Virus record (IMG/VR): IMGVR_UViG_3300028569_000167
Location: 1-24,336 of that record
Source of the DNA: a virus
DNA: 24,336 nucleotides
Direction: 5' to 3' (one strand)
The stretch's first letter is position 1; each line of letters begins with the position of its first letter. The notes below the pieces were generated by a model. The model had not been told where the DNA came from. It did not search any database and saw only the letters and a program-made list of their open reading frames with translations. Below, piece after piece: positions 1-7,139 of this stretch. The translations under genes were made by a program, and so were the position numbers.

Positions 1-2
1 AA

Positions 3-221
3 ATCACTAAACTCACAGAAGAACCCCAATGCCGCACCTGTGGTGATGAGTTTCCCTTGGCGCGATACAACCTGAAATACCGTGTCTGCATAGCGTGTGC
101 CACTAAACAACCTCCACCCACAAGGACTGTAGTGAACCTACATAAATCAAACCCTATCTTAATTACCGACATGAACGACTTGAAAGACCTTAACCCGAAA
201 TATATTAGGAGCGCGACATGA
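3..221 (+). CDS. C-terminal part of a small zinc-knuckle phage protein (5' end outside window)
   Basis: The frame is open from the left edge to a TGA at 219-221, giving 72 visible residues. Near the start it has a CRTC pair, and 20 residues later a CIAC pair. This two-CxxC arrangement normally binds one zinc ion in small phage and bacterial treble-clef or ribbon proteins. The segment between the pairs is basic and aromatic (RYNLKYR). The tail after the second pair has no recognisable domain. The stop overlaps the start of the next gene in an ATGA junction, so the two are probably translationally coupled. Function is unknown; nucleic-acid or protein binding is an inference from the zinc knuckle only. 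It is too short for a default ORF cut-off and has no start in the window. Confidence 0.7.
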   Translation: MTKLTEEPQCRTCGDEFPLARYNLKYRVCIACATKQPPPTRTVVNLHKSNPILITDMNDLKDLNPKYIRSAT

Positions 222-493
222 GTACATGGAACTTTAGAGTATTAGACGTTACCGATGAGAACGGCGGTGACCCGTACCTTATGTTAGTCGAGGTGCATTA
301 CAACGATGCAGGTGTGCCTGTTGGGTACTGTGACCCATGCACAGGTAACGAGAACTTGGAGGGCATTAAGCAATTGATTGAGTGGTACGCCCTTGCCTTG
401 GCTAAACCTGTGCTGAAGAAGTCTGACTTCATTGGTAAGTTTGAGGACGATGACGACACAGCCGGAGATCAGGAGGACAAGAGTCATGAGTGA
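218..493 (+). CDS. small acidic phage protein, function unknown
   Basis: This 91-residue protein begins MSTWNFRVLD and is followed by a segment rich in predicted beta strand (PYLMLVEVHYNDAGVPVGYC). A helical stretch with conserved-looking L/I spacing follows (residues 47-67), then a strongly acidic tail (EDDDDTAGDQEDKSHE). The opening 'M-x-W-N-(F/Y)-R-V' together with 'EV-Y-D--G-P-G' resembles a small family I recall from many phage and bacterial genomes, still annotated as hypothetical. The start is chosen because the ATG overlaps the upstream TGA and an AGGAG sequence lies at 207-211 (TTAGGAGCGCGAC). No enzyme motif is visible. The acidic tail might bind a basic partner, but this is speculation. 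Confidence 0.75.
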   Translation: MSTWNFRVLDVTDENGGDPYLMLVEVHYNDAGVPVGYCDPCTGNENLEGIKQLIEWYALALAKPVLKKSDFIGKFEDDDDTAGDQEDKSHE

Positions 494-526
494 CATAGAT
501 CACACCCAACATGAACAAGAGGAACG

Positions 527-613
527 ATGATGAAACAAATAATTGATGCGTTGTTCTGGTGCGCTGGTGTTGTGTTTCTTCTAGGGTTCTTCTGGCTGTG
601 CCTTATCTTCTAG
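527..613 (+). CDS. 28-residue single-pass membrane mini-protein
   Basis: An ATGATG at 527-532 opens a frame of 28 codons ending in TAG at 611-613. After a short polar start (MMKQIID) the rest is one hydrophobic helix, ALFWCAGVVFLLGFFWLCLIF, long enough to cross a membrane once. An AGAGGA sequence about 5 bases upstream (518-523) is a good ribosome binding site. Tiny one-helix proteins of this kind are common in phage early regions, where some alter host membrane functions, but nothing here identifies a target. A 14-codon ORF at 486-530 overlaps its start and could serve as a coupling leader. Moderate confidence because of the short length. Confidence 0.5.
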   Translation: MMKQIIDALFWCAGVVFLLGFFWLCLIF

Positions 614-640
614 CCCGCTGAATTATTATTTTATTTAAAG

Positions 641-672
641 GTATAGTATAACTATACATATCATGGTATAAT
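641..672 (+). promoter_or_regulatory. probable sigma-70-type promoter (extended -10) with an adjacent inverted repeat
   Basis: TATAAT at 667-672 is a perfect -10 hexamer. It is preceded by TGG at 664-666, giving the extended -10 form TGnTATAAT, which can work with a poor -35; no good -35 hexamer is present at 17 bp spacing. Just upstream, GTATAGT (641-647) and ACTATAC (651-657) form a perfect 7-bp inverted repeat around ATA, placed where a repressor or activator could act. The site lies in the 137-bp gap between the mini-membrane gene and the AAA/VWA module and would start transcription near 679, leaving a leader of about 70 bases. The sequence match is seen; promoter activity is inferred. 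Confidence 0.5.
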
Positions 673-714
673 GTAGTTGTGGTCGGGAGAGAACTTAACG
701 AACGACACACAGTT

Positions 715-742
715 AATCACTTACTTATCTATTCTTATAGGA
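715..742 (+). promoter_or_regulatory. leader motif copy 1 (AATCACT - 15 nt - ATAGGA)
   Basis: AATCACT at 715-721 is followed 15 bases later by ATAGGA at 737-742, the probable ribosome binding site of the gene at 751. The same pair, with 16 or 17 bases between, occurs before the next two genes. The spacer is pyrimidine- and AT-rich. Each gene of the module therefore carries its own similar translation leader. Confidence 0.5.
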
Positions 743-750
743 CTTAAATC

Positions 751-1716
751 ATGTACGAACACGAATACACAAATACAGGTTCACCTACACCTGAAATGCA
801 AACCGAGCTTACCAAGCCCAAGCACCTTATATCACTGGCATCAAGTGGCATGCTCGTGGCGTTGGAAGTTAGTGTGTGGTCTGCAACAAAGCAAGACAAG
901 GCTATCAGTAATGAGGTTACTACCTCAAAGAACGCTGACAAGTCTGCGGGCCGCTACACCAAGAACTTACTCGCTGACCATCCCAAGCACAAAGCGCTGA
1001 TGAACTATCGCCAGACTATGTACAACTGGATGAAACGCATGACCTACTCGTGGAACTCGGCGCAGTTTTACTTACCAACGGCTGAACTGCCTAAGTTTAT
1101 GCAGGAGTACAACGCCCACGATGCAGAGTTTAATCGCACCCTCAACGACTTCATCGTCAGTTATGACTCTATTGTTTCAGACATGGCGTTCAAGCAAGGT
1201 GACATGTTCAACCGTAACGACTACCCGAGCGCAGAACAAGTGCGTAACAAGTGTGGCATGCACCTGTATGTGAACGATGTGCCGATGAACGACTTCCGAG
1301 TTGGCATCGCTCAGGACTTGGCTGATGATTTGTTTAATACATATTCACGACAGACTGAAACGATAATCGACAACATTGTGTCGCAACAGGCTGAACGCTT
1401 TACCGAGGTGATGGAGTCGATCAGTCATTGCTGTGGACATGATGAGGTGGGTGTTGACAAGCATGGCGATACGAAACTTAAACGCCGCAAAATCTATGAC
1501 ACAACGCTTAACAAGGCGCGGGAGATGTGCGAGTCGTTTAAGAACTTCAACCTGACCAACAGCCATGAGTTAGAACAAGCACGAGCCAAGCTCGAACAAA
1601 CCTTGCGCGGTGTGACCGCTCAGGACTTGCGTGAGTCGGATGCAGTACGATATATCGTGAAAGCGGGTGTCGATGACGTGTTAGACAAGTTTGGGTCTTT
1701 TAAGTCTTTCAGCTAA
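751..1716 (+). CDS. phage protein of the AAA/VWA module, DUF3150-like
   Basis: This 321-residue soluble protein is mostly helical, with no signal peptide or membrane segment. Features I can see: an N-terminal part with VSVWSA followed by a charged helix; a central 'LP--ELPKFMQEYNAHDAEFNRTLNDFIVSYD' helix; a block GDMFNRNDYPSAEQVR followed by VNDVPMNDFRV; and a long C-terminal helical region rich in E, R and K. The FN--DYPS...(V/P)--DFRV pattern is one I associate with a phage protein family found beside MoxR-like ATPase and VWA genes, often labelled DUF3150. That assignment is from memory and tentative. No catalytic motif is visible. Its place as the first gene of the module suggests a substrate adaptor or regulator for the ATPase. 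ATAGGA lies 8 bases before the ATG. Confidence 0.75.
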   Translation: MYEHEYTNTGSPTPEMQTELTKPKHLISLASSGMLVALEVSVWSATKQDKAISNEVTTSKNADKSAGRYTKNLLADHPKHKALMNYRQTMYNWMKRMTYSWNSAQFYLPTAELPKFMQEYNAHDAEFNRTLNDFIVSYDSIVSDMAFKQGDMFNRNDYPSAEQVRNKCGMHLYVNDVPMNDFRVGIAQDLADDLFNTYSRQTETIIDNIVSQQAERFTEVMESISHCCGHDEVGVDKHGDTKLKRRKIYDTTLNKAREMCESFKNFNLTNSHELEQARAKLEQTLRGVTAQDLRESDAVRYIVKAGVDDVLDKFGSFKSFS

Positions 1717-1764
1717 TACATTTATACATACCACAATTTTAGTAACTACTCCACAACATACTCA

Positions 1765-1800
1765 TTCTTAATTCACTTATTACTTTCTTAATTCATAGGA
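1765..1800 (+). promoter_or_regulatory. leader motif copy 2 with an 11-bp direct repeat
   Basis: The 93-bp gap before the ATPase gene holds AATTCACT (1770-1777), then 17 bases, then ATAGGA (1795-1800), matching the leaders at 715 and 2959. It also holds two exact copies of TTCTTAATTCA at 1765-1775 and 1785-1795, offset by 20 bp, close to two helical turns. The second copy touches the ribosome binding site. The rest of the gap is AT-rich, with no convincing promoter or terminator. Confidence 0.45.
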
Positions 1801-1809
1801 TTTTATATC

Positions 1810-2934
1810 ATGAGCAAAATCAATTTCCACGACACAATGACAATCAAAGAACTCCGTGCGTACATCCCCGCAGTCGGTGAAGATTTGACAGTAGTCGTAC
1901 AGTCAGAACCCGGATGTGGTAAGACCTCGCTGTTATCTATGATTGCCTCAGACAATGGGGACAAGTGGCGCAAGGTCGGTGACAACTACCCCGATGACAA
2001 GTATGACTACATCTACGTAGACTGTCCGGTCAAGGACATGGCTGACATTGGCATGGCTATCCCGAACCACGCAACAAAGACACTTGAGTACTACGTTGCA
2101 TCGCTGTTCAAGATGGGTAACGGCAAGCCTAAGTATGTATTGCTTGACGAGTTTATGAAGTCACCCAAGTTAATGCAGGTGATCTATACGCGCCTGATGC
2201 TTGAGAGAACCGTAGGTGATGAGCCACTACCTGAGCGGGATGGTCGTAGGTCTGTCGTGTTTGCAACATCTAACAATGCCACAGATATGGTTGGTGACAG
2301 CATGCTTGCACATGCCGGCAATCGGGTATGTATTGTTCCAATGGCTAAACCAACTGTAGATGAGTGGTTGACTTGGGCTACTGAGGCAGGTGTCAGTCGT
2401 GTTATCCGTACCTTTGTAAAGATGTTTCCCCGATGCATGGCATCTTACAAGGACGGTGAGCAAGATGACAACCCCTACATCTTTCACCCCAAGAAGTCTG
2501 CGCTGTCGTTCTGTTCACCTCGCTCTTTGTACAAGTCTGATGCAATCGTATCCAAGCGTGGACGTATTACAGAGAATGCGTTGATGGTCGGTCTGTGCGG
2601 CACGATTGGTATGTCGGCTGCTAAAGACATGGCTGCGTTGTTGTCACTAGATAATAAATTACTTGATGTACGTGATCAGATTATCGTTGACCCCAAGAAC
2701 GTGGCTGTGCCTGATGACATTGCAGCACAACTGATGATTATGTTTCAGGCAGTGGATGTGTTGGAGACACAAGATGAGTTGTCATCGTTTATGGAATTCG
2801 TAGGCCGTATCAAGTCATCCGAGATTCAGGCTGTGTTCTTTACCATGATGATGCGTAACACTCGCACCATTCGCTTGGCGCGGAACAACAAGAGTATCTC
2901 TGCGTGGGCTTCTGCCAATCACGAGTTGTTTTAA
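1810..2934 (+). CDS. MoxR/CobS-like AAA+ ATPase
   Basis: This 374-residue ATPase has Walker A SEPGCGKTS at residues 32-40 (Lys38), Walker B YVLLDE at 109-114 (Asp113, Glu114) and a sensor-1 region FATSNN at 151-156. A candidate arginine finger, Arg172, sits in AHAGNRV. The block 'LLDE-F-K-P--MQVIYTRLMLERTVGD' is typical of MoxR-branch AAA+ proteins, including CobS and RavA, which work with VWA-domain partners to remodel proteins or insert metal. The first Walker A glycine is Ser here. The C-terminal 150 residues are helical and unrecognised. The downstream gene encodes a VWA protein, which supports a MoxR-VWA pair. ATAGGA lies 9 bases before the ATG. The AAA+ class is secure; the substrate is unknown. 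Confidence 0.9.
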   Translation: MSKINFHDTMTIKELRAYIPAVGEDLTVVVQSEPGCGKTSLLSMIASDNGDKWRKVGDNYPDDKYDYIYVDCPVKDMADIGMAIPNHATKTLEYYVASLFKMGNGKPKYVLLDEFMKSPKLMQVIYTRLMLERTVGDEPLPERDGRRSVVFATSNNATDMVGDSMLAHAGNRVCIVPMAKPTVDEWLTWATEAGVSRVIRTFVKMFPRCMASYKDGEQDDNPYIFHPKKSALSFCSPRSLYKSDAIVSKRGRITENALMVGLCGTIGMSAAKDMAALLSLDNKLLDVRDQIIVDPKNVAVPDDIAAQLMIMFQAVDVLETQDELSSFMEFVGRIKSSEIQAVFFTMMMRNTRTIRLARNNKSISAWASANHELF

Positions 2935-2942
2935 TAACTGAC

Positions 2943-2987
2943 GGTTCACAGTAGGGTGAATCACTATATAACTAACATCGCATAGGA
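2943..2987 (+). promoter_or_regulatory. leader motif copy 3 with a small hairpin
   Basis: The 59-bp gap before the VWA gene holds GGTTCAC (2943-2949) and GTGAATC (2956-2962), which can form a 7-bp stem with one G-T pair around a 6-base loop. Overlapping its 3' arm is AATCACT (2959-2965), then 16 bases, then ATAGGA (2982-2987). This is the third copy of the leader pattern seen before the two preceding genes. The hairpin lacks a T-run, so it is not a typical terminator. It could instead tune message stability. Confidence 0.4.
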
Positions 2988-2993
2988 AATCAA

Positions 2994-4256
2994 ATGAAAG
3001 ACAAACAAGAAAGTAGAATCAAACGCGCTCACATCATGTTGATGAAGCACCAACAGACAGCGTTGTACTCAGGCGTGATGCTTATGGGTAACACCGAGGT
3101 CGTTGATGGTTCTTTTAGCGCATACACCGATGGTGTCAACAAGAAGTATTGTCGGCAATTCTTGGAGGGTATCAAGGAGGACTCCAAACTGCGTGGCTTA
3201 GTGTTGCATGAGAATTTACATGTTGCGCTGAAGCAGATGCCTCGTGGTCGTGATATGTGGAAAGAGGACGCCAAGCTTGCGAACGTAGCGGCTGACCTCG
3301 TGGTCAATGACATCATCGTGAACATTACTGGGTGCGTGGACAAGACAACCGAGCGCATTGTGGAGTTACCTGATGGTGGATTGCATGATGCTAAATATAG
3401 TAATTGGTCAATGCATGAGATATACAACGACTTGAAGAAACAGAACCCACAACGTCAACAGCCCAAGCCACAGGGGGGTGAACCACAAGATAGTAAGGGT
3501 CAGGACGATGACAAGATCAACGTCAACGGCAAACAGTATGACCTGAGTGACCCACGACTTGACGAGCATGACATGGCAGGTACGGAGGAGTTGAGTGCTG
3601 ACGAGATCAAAGAGCTTGATGGGAAGATTGACCGAGCTTTGCGTGAGGGTGGCATCCTTGCAGGGCGTGTGGGTGGGAACATTCCTAGATCAATCTCTGA
3701 CTTGTTGCAACCTCAGATCGACTGGCGTGAGGAGTTGGCTGAGTTCGTGTTAAGCGCAACCAAGGGTAGTGATGAGTTCACTTGGCGCAAGATGAACAAG
3801 CGTCAGATGGCTAATGACATCTATATGCCAAGCGTTGAGAACGAGACGGTCGGTGAGATCATCGTAGCTATCGACACTTCAGGCTCTATCGGGTCGGCAG
3901 AGATCACAGAGTTTGCTACCGAGCTTGTTGCAATCTGTAATGCATGTACGCCTGAGCAAGTGCGTGTGTTGTGGTGGGATACCAAGGTGCATGGTGAGCA
4001 GATGTTTACGGAGAAGGACTACGGCAACCTTGCGGGACTTCTCAAGCCCTTGGGCGGTGGTGGTACACACGTCTCATCGGTCAGCGAGTACATCGTTAAG
4101 AATGGTATTAGAGCAGAGTGTGTGCTTGTGTTCACTGATGGTTACGTAGAAGGCAACGTCAAGTGGGAGATCACTTCACCTACGCTGTGGATGATTACAC
4201 AGAACCGTTCGTTCACGCCGCCTGTCGGCAAGTCAGTTATGTTTAACAGAGATTAA
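2994..4256 (+). CDS. metallopeptidase-like plus VWA-domain protein (DUF2201 type)
   Basis: This 420-residue protein has two domains. The N-terminal half contains LVLHENLHVALKQM, an HExxH zinc motif at residues 72-76 (His72, Glu73, His76). It is followed by 'ANVAADLVVNDII' (96-108), a helix usual in DUF2201 putative metallopeptidases. A low-complexity Q/P/D/K linker spans about 148-178. The C-terminal half is a VWA fold: IVAIDTSGSIG at 290-300 gives the MIDAS DxSxS (Asp294, Ser296, Ser298), Thr358 lies in GGGGTHVSS, and Asp382 in VFTDGY. All MIDAS ligands are intact. In MoxR-VWA pairs the ATPase acts on or through such a protein; here proteolysis or metal binding may be involved. It is not CobT, since the N-terminal domain differs. 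Peptidase activity has not been shown for the family as far as I know. Confidence 0.88.
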   Translation: MKDKQESRIKRAHIMLMKHQQTALYSGVMLMGNTEVVDGSFSAYTDGVNKKYCRQFLEGIKEDSKLRGLVLHENLHVALKQMPRGRDMWKEDAKLANVAADLVVNDIIVNITGCVDKTTERIVELPDGGLHDAKYSNWSMHEIYNDLKKQNPQRQQPKPQGGEPQDSKGQDDDKINVNGKQYDLSDPRLDEHDMAGTEELSADEIKELDGKIDRALREGGILAGRVGGNIPRSISDLLQPQIDWREELAEFVLSATKGSDEFTWRKMNKRQMANDIYMPSVENETVGEIIVAIDTSGSIGSAEITEFATELVAICNACTPEQVRVLWWDTKVHGEQMFTEKDYGNLAGLLKPLGGGGTHVSSVSEYIVKNGIRAECVLVFTDGYVEGNVKWEITSPTLWMITQNRSFTPPVGKSVMFNRD

Positions 4257-4266
4257 GGAGAATATC

Positions 4267-5337
4267 ATGGCACGATTTGAATATAAAGTATTAAATCAAA
4301 TAACAGAGTCTACTAACCCATATCGTGGGACAAAAAATAAATACCCGATAGATAACCGTAAACAGTCACACAAATACTTCACCTCTGACTACCTAGATGG
4401 TGAGAAGGTATTCCGTATCTTTTATGGTAAGACATATCAAGCGGTGTATCTACCTAGTGACGAAATCGTAGCGCAAGCCAGAGCGAGAGGTGAAAACGTA
4501 TTGTATGGGAACACTATGCCCTTTTATCATGAAATGAAGCCAAATGAAGTAGGTATCGTGCGCCCAGACAATACGTTTGAGTTCACAATTAAGCGGCTGC
4601 ATCAAGGTCTTTGTATGTTCATCAATAATTTTATTAATGGATGGGTATATAGAAGTTCACGGCATGGTGGTTACGTATATGTCGTAAATATTAAGAACTA
4701 TACAGAGGAAGTGTTTCATCCTGTATTCAAGGGTATACGGTTTGGGCTTGGCGAGAACAAAGATGTACATGAGTTAAGTAAGTATCGGTTGACTGGTAGG
4801 TCTGTTAATCGCAAAGAGTCCAAGCAGTTGATGAGTAAGTACTCAGACATGTTCAAGATATCCGAGATCATGGCTAAGACTATGAAGCCTGAAGACTTTG
4901 TGATGACAGCGGTTGAGGTAGTGAACACAGCGTATAACATTGATCTGACTAACGCGCCTAACTCATACTTACATATGGATGATGAGAAACATGATGAGGT
5001 GCTGATGAGGGCGGAAGAACAAGTCAGTTTTGCGCCGCTCGATTCATTACTTTTATTCGGGAGACACTTAGGCGTAGATGGTTTACAGTTTTATCGTTTA
5101 TATAAACAGGCTAAAAATATTACAGGCGATACGTCTACAGGATACACCGCCTACTACTCCCGCTTGCTAGACCCATTGACCGCAGTAAAGGCAGTCAAGC
5201 GTAAGCTATCCAAGTTTCTGTATGAGCGCAACCCAGAAGTTATGAAAGTGTGTGAGCTTGAAGCAGGTAAGCGGTATCCGCAGAGTGACTGGGGATTCAC
5301 CATCACGGTGAACGGCAAAGAAGTTGAACAATATTAA
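4267..5337 (+). CDS. unknown 356-residue phage protein
   Basis: It starts 10 bases after the VWA gene ends, behind AAGGAG (4256-4261), and so belongs to the same transcription unit. The protein is basic and aromatic, with many Tyr and Arg. The first 150 residues look beta-rich (VFRIFYGKTYQAVYLP; GGYVYVVNIKNY). A basic stretch follows (YRLTGRSVNRKESKQL, about 173-188), then helices. A late block, SLLLFGRHLGVDGLQFYRLYKQAK, is helical and hydrophobic-patterned but not a membrane segment. No catalytic motif, signal peptide or coiled coil is evident and I do not recognise the family. The link to the AAA/VWA module is positional only. Base use is somewhat more AT-rich than in the VWA gene. Confidence 0.8.
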   Translation: MARFEYKVLNQITESTNPYRGTKNKYPIDNRKQSHKYFTSDYLDGEKVFRIFYGKTYQAVYLPSDEIVAQARARGENVLYGNTMPFYHEMKPNEVGIVRPDNTFEFTIKRLHQGLCMFINNFINGWVYRSSRHGGYVYVVNIKNYTEEVFHPVFKGIRFGLGENKDVHELSKYRLTGRSVNRKESKQLMSKYSDMFKISEIMAKTMKPEDFVMTAVEVVNTAYNIDLTNAPNSYLHMDDEKHDEVLMRAEEQVSFAPLDSLLLFGRHLGVDGLQFYRLYKQAKNITGDTSTGYTAYYSRLLDPLTAVKAVKRKLSKFLYERNPEVMKVCELEAGKRYPQSDWGFTITVNGKEVEQY

Positions 5338-5351
5338 TTCAGGAGATTTAA

Positions 5352-6323
5352 ATGAGCGATTACATTTTTGATGGATGCGAGTCAGAAGAACTCGAACAAA
5401 CCATCCTCAACAACAAGGCACTCCCCCTCATCCGTGAGCTTGCGTTCAAGTACAAGTTAAAAGTACTCAAGACCGTGAAAAGTAATGACGTAGCAGATGG
5501 GGGTGTTAATTTTGTTATGGCTAAGTCGGAGGGTATAGTAGCGGGCTTTCCCATCGGTGAGGTTAGCTATATCATAGAGCGCACATATAAATTAGGTGAG
5601 GAGGTATATACAGATTGCTTTAGCTATTACTCACCTTACTTTCAGAAGTCGCGCGGTAGAACTGAGCGTGATCGCAGGACTATCAAGATTCAAAAACTGG
5701 CATCACTTATGGCTACTATAAAAAGAATGGATGCTATCCCTGAAGACATTGATATTCAGAACTTTCAAGTAGACAGTATGCGGGATGGTTATAGACGCAC
5801 CGCAGCACACTTGGGTAGAGTTGACAGGGATTCGGTTCTTGAGTCAAAACATATTCAAGCGTTAGTTAAAAATGTAATTGACGGTTCACCTGTACCTACA
5901 GATATGTTACATATCTGTAAAAGACAACTTGACATCTTTAACGCCGCAGATAAAATTGAGTCTGACAAAGTTAATGAACTCAAGAGAATGTTTGCTACAG
6001 AATTCTATGCTATCGGCGCAAACCGTAACGGCGACATGATGTTAGGCACATTACGTCTTGAGACGGACTTCAAACAATGCTCAGCATACAGTTCAGATGA
6101 ATTCAAACTCATCAAGCCATTCAAGCGCATCAAGTCTATTGAAGACGCACCGGAGATCATACCTATCATGACGATGTTGAAAGTCGCAAGTGAAGGTTCA
6201 GATAGAGATAGGTTATGCGGCATCCCAACTGATGCGAAGTTTTATCCTGAACTGGATTTGGTGGTTGAGTACTACCGCTATCCAGACTTGTACAACTTTG
6301 TCTGGGCGTTAACCCCATGCTAA
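5352..6323 (+). CDS. unknown 323-residue phage protein
   Basis: It follows the preceding gene by 14 bases, with AGGAG at 5341-5345. It has an acidic start, then a beta-rich part (VNFVMAKSEGIVAGFPIGEV, SYIIERTYKLGEEVYTDCFSYY). A basic stretch, FQKSRGRTERDRRTIKIQKLASLM (about residues 97-120), could contact nucleic acid. A mixed C-terminal half ends in YYRYPDLYNFVWALTPC. No enzyme signature, zinc motif or membrane segment is visible. The last bases overlap the next ORF by 7 nt, indicating coupled translation. I do not recognise the family. Its constant company with the gene before it suggests a shared job, but nothing in the sequence names it. Confidence 0.8.
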   Translation: MSDYIFDGCESEELEQTILNNKALPLIRELAFKYKLKVLKTVKSNDVADGGVNFVMAKSEGIVAGFPIGEVSYIIERTYKLGEEVYTDCFSYYSPYFQKSRGRTERDRRTIKIQKLASLMATIKRMDAIPEDIDIQNFQVDSMRDGYRRTAAHLGRVDRDSVLESKHIQALVKNVIDGSPVPTDMLHICKRQLDIFNAADKIESDKVNELKRMFATEFYAIGANRNGDMMLGTLRLETDFKQCSAYSSDEFKLIKPFKRIKSIEDAPEIIPIMTMLKVASEGSDRDRLCGIPTDAKFYPELDLVVEYYRYPDLYNFVWALTPC

Positions 6324-6691
6324 AGGGAACGAACTTAAAGCTTCCCCCAGTCAGTCACAAAACTTTGCACAATCACGTCAGGGTATTTATGTTTAGGCAA
6401 GATAACTATTGGGTGTGGGTAGATACAAACTACACCCGAGTGTATGACGATGACACATTACCTGATGAGATTAAAACAAAACTAGCGATGGTACTGGCTA
6501 CACCACGACACGGCAAGATACATACTCAGGAGGAGGTAGAAATGAACACGCTACTTCCGTACATTAACAACCACAACCCTGAACTAAACGAGGTAGGTTG
6601 GCAGTCAACTGAAAATCTTTTCTGCATCGTGTTACCTACACAATATTTAAATTCACTCAAGGGTGAACAACTAACTAAGGAACTGACATGA
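6317..6691 (+). CDS. unknown 124-residue protein
   Basis: The ATG at 6317 overlaps the upstream stop, and no clear ribosome binding site precedes it, so expression would depend on coupling. An internal ATG at 6389, behind CAGGG, is an alternative start giving 100 residues beginning MFRQDNYWVWVDTNYTRVYDDD. The part after that Met is aromatic and beta-rich, then mixed helix, and ends NSLKGEQLTKELT. Its end overlaps the next gene's ATG by four bases (ATGA). No motif is recognised. The gene is probably real because of the overlaps at both ends; the exact start is uncertain. Confidence 0.65.
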   Translation: MLKGTNLKLPPVSHKTLHNHVRVFMFRQDNYWVWVDTNYTRVYDDDTLPDEIKTKLAMVLATPRHGKIHTQEEVEMNTLLPYINNHNPELNEVGWQSTENLFCIVLPTQYLNSLKGEQLTKELT

Positions 6692-6909
6692 AAACAATCA
6701 TTCACGTTAACCAACACGAGGTTAAAGCTAACGTCAAGAACGGGACTGACAACCCTGTCCTTACCGTCAAGACATACAAGAGCAACACCTACGCACATGA
6801 GGTAGACATCAAGGGGGACAGCAAGATTGTGTACTCCCCTGACAAGCCGCTGTCGTGTGGTGCGAGAGTATGGATTGAAACAGAAGCTGAAGTCATCATA
6901 AGGAGATAG
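6688..6909 (+). CDS. small conserved phage protein (CGARVWIET type)
   Basis: This 73-residue protein appears to be all beta: KTIIHVNQHEVKANVK, PVLTVKTYKSNTYAHEVDI, DSKIVYSPDKPLSCGARVWIETEAEVIIRR. I recall near-identical small proteins with 'INQH', 'KT-KSNTYAHE' and 'DKPLSCGARVWIETE' in many proteobacterial phages and prophages, all without assigned function. The ATGA overlap with the gene before it and AAGGA at 6677-6681 support the start. A single Cys lies in the conserved SCGARVW turn. It may be a small binding protein, but no partner can be inferred. Confidence 0.75.
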   Translation: MKTIIHVNQHEVKANVKNGTDNPVLTVKTYKSNTYAHEVDIKGDSKIVYSPDKPLSCGARVWIETEAEVIIRR

Positions 6910-6911
6910 GA

Positions 6912-7139
6912 ATGAACGAACGAATCAAAGAACTAGCTGAACAGGCGGGGCTATACGTTGGAGTACAGGTAGCGCATGGGGTAGAACTTGAACGCTTTGC
7001 CGAGTTGGTAGCCGAACAAACGCATACAAACAACAAAGCCAAGTGGTATCAGGAAGGGTACGAGGCAGGGCAGCGTGATGAACAAGAGCACATTAAGAAA
7101 GAGCAACATCAATGTTACGTTGAAAGGGGTAGCAAATGA
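6912..7139 (+). CDS. small helical protein, unknown
   Basis: This 75-residue, mostly helical and charged protein begins MNERIKELAEQAGLY, a start I often see in small phage proteins of the 'ERFAELVAEQ' type. The middle has GYEAGQRDEQEHIKKEQ, a strongly charged helix that could form a coiled coil. AAGGAGATAG stands just before the ATG and overlaps the previous stop. Its end overlaps the next gene by four bases (ATGA). Function is unknown. Confidence 0.72.
   Translation: MNERIKELAEQAGLYVGVQVAHGVELERFAELVAEQTHTNNKAKWYQEGYEAGQRDEQEHIKKEQHQCYVERGSK

Noticed and set aside
486-530. 14-codon ORF overlapping the end of the gene at 218-493
   Set aside because: Too short to support alone; at most a coupling leader for the membrane mini-protein.
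1810-4256. True CobS/CobT cobalt chelatase pair
   Set aside because: The ATPase is of the right branch, but the partner has an HExxH DUF2201-like N-terminal domain in place of the CobT one, and no cobalamin genes are near.
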